Part shown: positions 56,034 through 64,000 of the stretch, piece by piece
Layout of the letters: every line of letters starts with the position of its first letter
Numbering within the stretch: the stretch's first letter is position 1
NCBI GenBank assembly: GCA_900239685.1
Contig: OENT01000028.1
Span: forward strand, 267,139 to 331,138
Source of the DNA: Rotaria macrura
Taxonomy: Eukaryota > Rotifera > Eurotatoria > Philodinida > Philodinidae
Direction: 5' to 3'
Length of the DNA: 64,000 nucleotides
The notes under the pieces: generated by a model
What the model saw: only the letters and a program-made list of their open reading frames with translations
The model's database searches: none
Told to the model about the DNA's origin: nothing
Position numbers and translations under genes: made by a program

Positions 56034-57026
56034 ATGTCATCTTCTAGCGAAGAGATAGTTACGACATCAGATGAGTCATCATTATCTTTAGATCATGGTG
56101 ATCAACAAGATTCATCTTCTGCGAATCAACATAGTCTATCGACAAGAGAAAATATTGCCATTAATGTATTGAAAAAGCTACAAATATCTTACAATCAATT
56201 AGAGAGCTGCTATTTGAGATCTGTTAATGAACTCGAATACAAATTTCATGAACAATGTTCCTACTTATTTGAACAACGTTCAGCCATTATTAATGGCATA
56301 TATGAACCAAGTAATGATGAATGTCGACTGAAAACGGATTCTATTGATATTATTGAACGACAATCATCATCAAGTGGTAGACTTGGAATACCAACATTTT
56401 GGTTACAAACATTTAAACAAGTAGGAATCATTGAAATTGAGTTCTATGTTTAGGAGAACCAGATGTTCATTTAGGTACCTATGATAGCTGAGATGATAGA
56501 AGAATGGGACGAACCATTACTGAAATGTCTATGTGATACCAAACTTCAATTACATACGAAACCTTTGATAGGCTTTACACTTGAATTTCACTTTAATGAA
56601 GAATCGAATAAATTCTTTAGCAATAGAATTTTAACAAAATTCTATGAACTTCAAATTGAACCTGATAATGAATTACTGTTCTATGAAGGTACAGCTATTG
56701 TACGCTCAGTAGGATCTCAGATCGATTGGACTAATATAAACACGAATGTTACTCGAAATAGTGAAACTGGTGAAGTGCAATCATCATTTTTTAATTTTTT
56801 TACAATCCCAATAAATAATGATGACTGGAAATTGGCAACTGATTTTCAAATTGGCCATTATATACGTGAAAATATTATACCAAAAGCGGTACTCTACTAT
56901 ACGGGTGACATATATGATGATGAATATGAATATGAATTCAGTGATGATGATGATGATGATGATAATGATAGTGATGACGAAGAGTATTCATTTAGACAAG
57001 AAACTGGAGAAGGAGAACATTTATAA
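56034..57026 (+). CDS. NAP1L: Nucleosome assembly protein 1 family histone chaperone (312 aa, 2 exons)
   Basis: Carries H2A-H2B and assists nucleosome assembly. Exons 56034-56420 and 56475-57026 are separated by a 54-bp GTAGGA...TTTAG intron; without splicing the frame stops at 56453. A Ser-rich acidic start leads to the dimerisation helix (KLQISYNQLESCYLRSVNELE). The NAP fold follows: GIPTFWLQTFKQ joined to VPMIAEMIEEWDEPLL, then GFTLEFHF, a QIDWTN strand, SFFNFF and the family signature DFQIGHYIRENIIPKAVLYYTG. The tail has a run of Asp/Glu (DDDDDDDNDSDDEE), as in NAP1 proteins. It is shorter than vertebrate NAP1L1 (391 aa), mainly in the N-terminus and the loop after LEFHF. It has no CaaX end. 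A TGAATTAG acceptor lies five bases before the ATG. Confidence 0.95.
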
Positions 57027-57162
57027 AGAGCAAAATAACTATCCTTACTGATTCGTGTCCTTGCAGTATGTTTGTTTGTATTGAGAAACATATGGCGATC
57101 CATATCTGGAATAGATAAATTCACTTAGAATATATTTTTCAATAGATTCTATCGAAATATTA

Positions 57163-57634
57163 TTAGTTCCAATTAGTATCTGTTTTATTTGTCGACCATT
57201 CATTACGAATTATTTCTTTATTCATTTCATTTATAAAATCATCATCAATCTTGAGTAATGTTTGATTAGTTGAAGTTTCTGTTTGCGTTATGACGGAGGA
57301 TGTTGATGATGGAAGACCATATGAAAAATTGAAATAACCCAATGTAAAATCATTCGCAATAATTGCCATTAACACACTAAGGAACAAGAAGGGTAAAAAA
57401 AATTCTTTAAATTTTTTTTCAGCATTTAAAACGATACTATGACCTCTGGTTTCATATTATTCATGATAACACGTGCGGAATATGATTGAAATACTGTTTG
57501 TAAAGCAACAGTAAATATATATGAGGTTGTTCTTTTATCATTTTTTTTACATTTTATGTATGACAATTTTTCTGACCATTATCATATCTTATTTCACAAC
57601 CTGCTTACTCTTGTTTTGTGCCAGTTTCAAACAT
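57163..57634 (-). CDS. Possible small single-pass membrane protein (about 102 aa)
   Basis: Tentative model: exon 57634-57609 (MFETGTKQ plus two bases, GTAAGC donor) joined to 57445-57163. The second exon is a continuous frame with a basic-amphipathic lead (LNAEKKFKEF), one strong membrane segment (FLPFLFLSVLMAIIA), then a polar Ser/Thr/Asn-rich C-terminus. The ORF character and splice phases fit, but the acceptor AACCAG has little pyrimidine tract and I know no family match. It converges on NAP1, with the two stop codons about 140 bp apart. Confidence 0.4.
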
Positions 57635-58728
57635 AGGTAAAGAAAATCTAACAATGTCTAATCGTACAACGGGGAATATTCGCTTAAGAGGGATAGCATT
57701 CATTGTATATTCATCGATAAAACTGATTTTTCATTCGCTAAATCAGAGTTTAATAGTTTGGAGTGTTCAGTTATGGGAATTACTTTCTCCTGCAAAATCT
57801 TCAAGGATACATACCTAATAATGTTTTTACTATAATTCGAAATATATATATAGCTTTGTTATTGTTGAGAGATTTTATAATAAAGGGAAAACTCTGTTCT
57901 CTAAATAATATTTGAATGTTCAAAAACTTGTTGAATTAATTACTGTTTGAAGAAAGTATCAAAAGAAACATTGAAAGTTAAAGAATTTTCTAAAACAGTT
58001 GCTTCAAGAATATTTTATAAACGATCTGTTCGAGTTTTCTATGAAGACTAGTCATCAATAATCTGGTTCGCATATTTCCTGAACTACTGAATGCCTGTAA
58101 AAAGAAAAACTAAGAGTGTAAACTTATCTATTTAAACTATTCTATGACAAATATCTGTCAATTGCATGAGAAATGATGTTGATATTTCATTATTACTGAG
58201 TGAATAGATTCATATGGGTATATAAATAGTCAAAATGATCCGATCAAGATTTTCGAAAGTTTCATTGCTTCATTCAACTGTGACGAGACGAAGAATCTGA
58301 CCTTTTTAAGAATAGCACGATTTCTTTATAATAGCATGAATCTACTATTAAAAAAGAACTTGTTCATAGATCAATTCACTATATTCCATGCATCACGTAA
58401 AATAATAGAGATGTCATTTAACTTGGGCCTCTTCGATTGACGACGAAAAGCATGAATCATACAATCAGTTTTTATTTCGATTCACAATTTTTCAATTGTA
58501 GCACCAACGACAATTACTATCCATTTTCAAGGTGTTTGCTTGATAGATGTTCAGTTTTTTTATAATATCCAAAAGAATGGGAACTATGCAAAAAGAACTT
58601 ACAATAAAACAGATATTATTAATAAAAGGCACATGGAGGTTTATTATTTTGATAGTACTCGTCGTTATCTTTCTCCTGAATTTCTCAAATTTTTTTGAAA
58701 ATTAAATAAAGAAATATGAATATGGTTG
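57635..58728. other. Intergenic, no gene seen
   Basis: Flank between two minus-strand genes. Short frames only, with no recognisable structure. Confidence 0.5.
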
Positions 58729-59090
58729 TCACCTTGAAATGTGTTCGCCAATATTCGACGGTAATGCTGACGATAGTTTTAATCTGAGATTAAATAAATC
58801 ATCGACAGTGAACTGTTCATCACTTGATATAGGTAAAACGAATGTCAATGGTTGATCATTCGATTGTGTGCCAAGAAAAAATATCCATTTTTTAATTTCA
58901 TCAAAATAGACATGAAGTTTAGACCATTTACGACCTAGAACGAAATCAAACAAAAATTCTGTAGATTTCACACATTCACTATTAATGAAAACGTTTTTCT
59001 TCATGCTAATAACATTACATACGTACAAATTTTTAGATCGAAATATACACGTTGTGCAAATGCTTTTTGTTTTGCATCACATAGATTCAT
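58729..59090 (-). CDS. Unrecognised 89-aa protein directly downstream of FMC1
   Basis: Exons 59090-59027 and 58934-58729 join at a GTACGT donor and a TTCTAG acceptor in phase 1. The ATG at 59090 follows immediately after a TTTTGTTTTCAG acceptor. The protein is globular-looking with no signal peptide: DAKQKAFAQRVYFDLKICRK, then WSKLHVYFDEIKKWIFFLG, a strand-rich middle and DDLFNLRLKLSSALP near the end. The first ORF Met at 59028 is not used in this model. An AG/GTGACA at the stop codon could be a donor, so the C-terminus is uncertain. It starts 93 bp after the FMC1 stop on the same strand, which suggests cotranscription. Confidence 0.62.
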
Positions 59091-59183
59091 CTGAAAACAA
59101 AAATGTGGCAGAAATGAAGGGAAAATAACACAAACAAGTATAAAGAAAAGAAACAAGAACTATGAATTAATCAATGATGTTTC

Positions 59184-59528
59184 TTAATTAGATAGTTTAT
59201 CAAGCGGAACATGTGGTCGGTCAATAGTTTTCGGTAGTTCTAAACCAACTATATTTGCTGCTTGTTGAACAGATTTTTCACCTTTCGAATATGTTGATTG
59301 GATTATTTTACGTTGACGTACACTTCGTAAATAGGTTCCATACGCATGAGCAACATATACAACTTCATCGTTTTGTTTACAATGTTTTGTTGCTAGTGGA
59401 CGATGAAGCCGAAATTCATCTTTGATTTTTGCATATATTGGAAGCAGTCGATACGAAAATAGCGTATTATTGACAGATAATTCGCGTAAAATATTCTTAT
59501 ATGCTATGAGAGCTGATTTCGTGGTCAT
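59184..59528 (-). CDS. FMC1: FMC1-like mitochondrial complex V assembly factor (114 aa)
   Basis: Small mitochondrial matrix protein that helps assemble the F1 part of ATP synthase. Single exon. The family pattern is clear: YKNILREL at the start, EFRLHRPLATK, then TYLRSVRQRKIIQ, the GEKSVQQAANIVGLELPK block that matches the human GERSVEESAGLVGLKLP segment, and a short polar end. Length is like human FMC1 (113 aa). The ATG at 59528 was chosen over one seven codons upstream because a TTCTATTCTAG acceptor lies two bases before it, leaving the upstream Met in intron or outron. It is probably the first gene of a two-gene unit with the 89-aa gene. Confidence 0.9.
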   Translation of the reverse strand: MTTKSALIAYKNILRELSVNNTLFSYRLLPIYAKIKDEFRLHRPLATKHCKQNDEVVYVAHAYGTYLRSVRQRKIIQSTYSKGEKSVQQAANIVGLELPKTIDRPHVPLDKLSN

Positions 59529-59680
59529 ATCTAGAATAGAAACAATCATATTTATGTCTTATCTTGTTTTTTCTTATTTCATCTAGATTTCGTATAAACT
59601 AAAAGTAGCTATCGTTACAATGTAACACCTTAAAGAAGCTTCACGCAGATTTTCTTGTCATATAAATATTAATTGTTTGA

Positions 59681-60065
59681 GCCTACATTAGGGGTGGCAC
59701 TTTATCTTTACTTTACCAAATAAAGTAAAGTTGAGGAACTTTACTTTCTCAGTAAAGTAAAGTTGCGTTACTTTACTTTACCGGATAAAGTAAAGTGTTG
59801 AACTTTACTTTACTTGGTAAAGCAAAGTTTTTTTAAACTTTACCCGAAAAAGTAAAGTTGAGAAAGTTAGGTTTTTTAATTTATCTATACAAAATATTTC
59901 TGTCTAACTTTACTTTACCAAGTAAAGTAAAGTGATCCAGCTTTACTTTATCCAATAAAGTAAAGTGATTTAATTTACTTTACTCAGTAAAGTAAAGTGA
60001 AATACTTTACTTTACTTTACTTTTTCAAAGTGAAATAAAGATAAAGTGCCAGCCCTAGCCTACAT
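59681..60065. mobile_element. 369-bp hAT-like MITE composed of repeated short palindromes
   Basis: Exact 8-bp repeats GCCTACAT at 59681-59688 and 60058-60065 flank 59689-60057. The left end TAGGGGTGGCACTTTATC and the right end read inward TAGGGCTGGCACTTTATC differ at one base, and the match continues into CTTTA. The interior is about eight near-palindromes of the form CTTTACTTTA, 3-6 bases, TAAAGTAAAG, interrupted once by a unique stretch near 59865-59905. No coding capacity. Confidence 0.88.
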
Positions 60066-61887
60066 TGAAAATTCTGCAAGATTAAACGATACTTTGATTC
60101 GTTTGACTGATACAATTACAACCAACATTGTCCAACAGTTAGGATTTCGATAGATTTAGATTTTATGAGATTTACTGCATGTGATTAGTAATAACTGATC
60201 ATTATCTCTCTAATCAGTTAAAGTATATTATACGAAGTTTTCGTTTAAGTTAAAAAAAGACTTCGAACATCAAACAATCTATTACGGATGAATCTCACAT
60301 TCAAATTGATTTTAGATACGTAGTCTATTATTCAGTGATCGTCGATGATTCTTAAAACAGAGAAACAACATCGTTCATTGTACTTCGAAAACGATTGATT
60401 TTGAGAATTATCATGAAAGGTATGATGCACGATACAAAATTGATTAGTTATTATTGGTCTTCGACGATTTGCACGGCATCAAAGACATTAGTTTTCAAAC
60501 TTTGTTAAAGATAGAGTATGATTATCGACAAAGAAAATAACATTCATTTTTATAAATATAAGTCTTGTTTGTATAGATCAGTAATCGTAACATACTGTAG
60601 AATTGTTAAGTAGAGTGTGTATGCGCGCTGTCTGTATTGCTCACGAGGATAAGTATTCTTGTCTATAAAATGATATTCTAGTGTTCATATTTCTACTTTT
60701 AGAATATCTTACATTGGATATGACTACCGCAATTTTCGATACTCATAACATCTTCACATGACATATTGATTAAACTATAATGAATACTAATCGATATGTT
60801 GAATATCAATGCAAATCTTGTCAACGTATCAATGAGAAAAGATAAAAGTTACCTAGTTTCAGTTGAAAAATAAATTTCTCAACATTGTATTTTTTAATGC
60901 AATAAAATAGAAGTAAATCTTTTAGTATTCTAAAATAGCACTCGTTAGAATTTATCATCGGTGACATAAAAAAGAATTTCCAAATGGTAATCCACAGATT
61001 TCTTTTTGTTAAAACTACCATACACCTGAGTAATACTAATTGAATAGTTTGTCTATCAATGGTTGACTTACGTATTATTTATGAAAGAATTGAAGAGTAT
61101 AAGTTTTCGACTGAAGAATATTCAGTAGTATGAACATCGTGTAGTATTTATTTTTACCATCACAACAGATAAGTTATAGAAAATATTGCAGATTTAGAAT
61201 AGCGCTTTGATCAACGTATTATTCAGACTTCTATGATATTGCAACAAAATTGATTCATTCTAGCTTCACGAACCATCTTTTCAATAAGTGAACACAAGGA
61301 TAAAGTTCACATGATAAATAACGATCATTATCTAAAAGTAAAGTAATTTGAGAAAACACTTCGATGTGAATTTCTACTAATGTTATATATTGAATCGACT
61401 CCATAATTTGAGCAAACTCGTTATGAGTTATACGGAATAGATATGATTTTCTTTGAATGATATGCTTTTAAAAATTATACAAAGACTCTATGCAAAAGAA
61501 TTACGTGCTATTGAATATTTTCTTTAGTCTGAAGTGGCCAAATTAACCGAAGTAGTGCAATGCAAAATTCAAAAGCGCTATCTTTACTGCCATTTAATCT
61601 ATATATATATATATATATCTTCATGCCAGTCTCTTTTAGATTCTCCAAGATTTTTTCTGTCCGCGAATAAAAAAGAATCTCATTCAATTGTTCAAATCTT
61701 CTACGGGGAATGTTAAAAATAAAAAAATACAACTAAATAATATGAAACTTTAACAAAAAACAAATAGTTGGTTTATATATTTGGTCATGGTATATTTTCC
61801 AACAATTGCTCTCTTAAAAAATTCGAATGTCTTTGTCGGCATCGCCTATGAAGATAAATAAATGAAACACGGTCACAAATTTATTTT
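60066..61887. other. Intergenic, no gene seen
   Basis: AT-rich region between DOLPP1 and FMC1 with a TA run near 61600-61618. No supported frame. Confidence 0.5.
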
Positions 61888-62459
61888 CTATAAAAACAAT
61901 ACTACGTCATACTTTGCTTCTGCAACTTCACTTTCATACTGAAATCGATTTAAATTTTTTATTGGTGAATAGTCACGAATAAGTAAATATTTTGCTAGTG
62001 ATTGATCAATTAGAAATGGAACAAATTTTATAAATTGATAGTATACAAAATAATACCAAATACAGCCCAGTATTATACCGATCAAACTACCGACAGCAAC
62101 TTGTGCAACTGTATGATAATAAAGGTAAACTCTAAATAATTTGAAGTATCTGTAAATATTAGTTTTTAGCATAAATTAATTTTTCTTTACCGACTATAAG
62201 CAACAAGACAAGCAGCAGTTAACTGTACTAGAATGTAACAACGATGATGTATTGAATATAGATATGATGTTCCAGGTTTTTGTGATCTGAATTATTTTGT
62301 TTGTCGATAGAAAAATTTTAAAAGAAACTAATTTATTCAAATCAATCATAGCATACCTAAGAATGACAAATATCGACAAATATGTCATGAAATAGAAGAA
62401 GCATTGAGCATGACCACTAGGCATACCATAAACGTCATAAGAATCCATTCGATTTCGAG
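61888..62459 (-). CDS. DOLPP1: Dolichyldiphosphatase 1, C-terminal part (PAP2 family)
   Basis: ER membrane enzyme that hydrolyses dolichyl diphosphate on the lumenal side so the lipid carrier can be reused in N-glycosylation. Visible exons: 62459-62357, 62286-62191 and 62131-61888. They cover YGMPSGHAQ (PAP2 motif 2 with its His), a hydrophobic helix, and motif 3 as AYSRVYLYYHTVAQ when the last exon starts at the second of two AG sites; the first would insert six residues. After that come a membrane helix GSLIGIILGCIWYYFV and FLIDQSLAKYLLIRDYSPI, matching the human C-terminus. The reading frame is open upstream of 62459 with a TTTAG acceptor, so the N-terminal half, including motif 1, lies in exons I could not find within the window; they may be beyond 64000. 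Confidence 0.92.
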
Positions 62460-62648
62460 CTAAAGCGGAATGAATTTATTTGAAGACTAGTAAACAAAAA
62501 TTTTCTTCTGTCTAAATATGGTTTATCTATCAATCACGTCTACATAGAAGAATACTTAACTCTTTGATTTCAACTTTCCTCTAGGAACATTCAATTTTTT
62601 GTCTCAGTTTGCATGATTCGTGTAGAAGAAAAAAACTGTAGAAACAGT

Positions 62649-62960
62649 AGACCTACCAGAGCTGCGCAAGACGGGACGAGTTTTGGATTCGTTCTGCGTC
62701 TCACAAGCAATATTTTCTTCGTTTTTTAGCTGAAAAACAACTATTTTTTGTGGCTTTTCAAATGAGAAGTGTCGCTTCCGGTCAAAATAACTGACTCAAC
62801 CATTTCAAGGCCCAAAATCTAGTGTTTTACTAATGAAACGGTTCGGAAATTTTTGGTAAACCATGTCAGATGGGACGCGGGAAGGAACTAAAAATTAAAA
62901 AGTAGGCGGGACGCGAAGCGGGACGACTTTTTTGTCGTCCCGCGGAGCTCTGAGACCTAC
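62649..62960. mobile_element. 296-bp hAT-like MITE upstream of the DOLPP1 exons
   Basis: Exact 8-bp repeats AGACCTAC at 62649-62656 and 62953-62960 flank 62657-62952. The ends are CAGAGCTGCGC and, read inward from the right, CAGAGCTCCGC. Both are followed within 12 bases by GGGACGA. The right end holds a 10-bp-arm hairpin GCGGGACGAC, TTTTTT, GTCGTCCCGC. It is GC-rich compared with its AT-rich surroundings. No coding capacity. It probably sits in a DOLPP1 intron. Confidence 0.88.
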
Positions 62961-64000
62961 ATTATATCGCCTTTTAACTCATAGAAGTTCAATTAAAATA
63001 TTTTCACGCTTCGTGATTTGCTTGTATATTGGTTTACACGAAAAAACTTGCATCAGCCTTTTGATATATTTTTGCAGTATAATTAACTTGTCTAGTGTCT
63101 TGTCATTTTCGATTTTTTTTCGATCAAATGGGACGTTGTATGAAGTAAATTATTTCTTCTAGATTTAATGTGATTTACTGCCAGATATATTGGAAAGCTC
63201 CTTCTAAACTAAGTAGTTGATCGATTTGTATTGGTTTGCTTGATCAACTAAAGTAGTAACATTCGAATACTGATAATTATCAGCATTTTGTATTTTCATT
63301 GTATTTTGCTTGTCATTGAACTATAAATCCTGATGTTTTTCGGTACTGACGATTGCTCAATAATTATAGCATTTACTTTTAACTATTGCTATGCAAAAAA
63401 AGTATGTGTCAACATTATTAAGGAATAAAATTTTCATGTAGCAAGAAAATATGTGGATGTCAGTAATGTAAAACTAACAGAAATTGTGGTTACAACACTA
63501 TGTTGTTTAAAGTGACTTGCCTATTTCTGTATGAGAATCTGTTCGTTCGAATTTATTATTCCCTTTCAATTCATTAATTTTAAATTAAATACTTCTAGCA
63601 TACAAAAAGAAAACGTACATATCATAAGCACTTAATTGACTACTAACCAATTGTGAAAGTGTCATACCCTACATTAGATCAAGTTGAACAAGAAATCAGC
63701 CAAAACTAAATGTAATGCAAATCGCACTGGAAAATGAAGTCATCTTCCTACGACTGATCGAAGAACTCTCTTTGCATGGAACAAAATCTTTAATTGTTTC
63801 AATATGATACATGAATTCAATTCATTCGTATTCTCATTTTAACATCATCCTTAAAACTGATTGCTTATCAAGTTTCGATCCAAGTTATACAAGAAAAAGA
63901 CTATGTTCTGTCTAGTTCAGACTTCTTTCATGAATAGTCCGTTATTATAATTATCTTGTAAATAATTGTTCGCTTTTAGGTTCTGAACTCTAATGAAACT
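62961..64000. other. Right edge, no gene seen
   Basis: Probably intron or 5' flank of DOLPP1 on the minus strand. No exon encoding the missing N-terminal half could be identified, and nothing else stands out. Confidence 0.45.

Noticed and set aside
62132..62153. Upstream acceptor for the last DOLPP1 exon
   Set aside because: It would insert six residues inside PAP2 motif 3; the second AG gives the conserved SRVYLxYHT spacing.

Overview
The window is AT-rich animal nuclear DNA. The genes are multi-exon with metazoan orthologs (FRS2, MEPCE, CLC exchanger, NCS-type calcium sensors, GLB1, M-Ras, ITFG2, FGFR, NAP1, FMC1, DOLPP1). Most introns are 50-100 bp with GTAAG-like donors. Many start codons sit 0-6 bases after a consensus 3' splice site, as expected if a spliced leader is added. 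Small hAT-type elements are present and one secreted protein is possibly of foreign origin. I infer a bdelloid rotifer; this is not proven from the sequence alone. All exon joins were made by eye from GT/AG sites, reading frame and remembered family sequence.

Layout. 1.6-2.8 kb: FRS2-like adaptor (-). 5.6-7.0 kb: secreted phospholipase A2-like protein with altered active site and an extra C-terminal domain (+), with a hAT-like MITE in intron 1. 10.5-11.75 kb: 1,250-bp hAT-like element with a transposase-like fragment. 13.8-15.8 kb: MEPCE/Bin3 RNA cap methyltransferase (+). 16.5-16.8 kb: candidate neuropeptide precursor (-). 17.7-21.5 kb: endosomal CLC Cl-/H+ exchanger (-). 21.5-28.5 kb: no gene seen. 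28.5-31.05 kb: two tandem NCS-type EF-hand genes (-), the upstream one broken in EF-hand 3. 31.8-32.75 kb: unrecognised 178-aa protein (-). 33.8-38.3 kb: GH35 beta-galactosidase (-). 38.7-39.6 kb: M-Ras (-). 42.0-44.7 kb: ITFG2 (-). 46.2-51.4 kb: FGFR-like receptor tyrosine kinase (-). 56.0-57.0 kb: NAP1 histone chaperone (+). 57.2-57.6 kb: possible small membrane protein (-). 58.7-59.5 kb: FMC1 and an 89-aa gene 93 bp apart, a possible two-gene operon (-). 59.7-60.05 kb: hAT-like MITE packed with short palindromes. 61.9-62.5 kb: 3' part of DOLPP1 (-), with another hAT-like MITE just upstream.

Functional links. An FGF receptor, its docking adaptor FRS2 and the small GTPase M-Ras all lie within 50 kb, so three parts of one receptor-to-MAPK route are present, although they are not adjacent. 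The other genes are unrelated housekeeping functions: lysosomal hydrolase, endosomal acidification, KICSTOR nutrient sensing, dolichol recycling, complex V assembly and snRNA capping. The least expected items are the two-peptide prohormone, the active-site-altered PLA2 fusion, the four 8-bp-TSD hAT-like insertions, and the splice acceptors abutting start codons.
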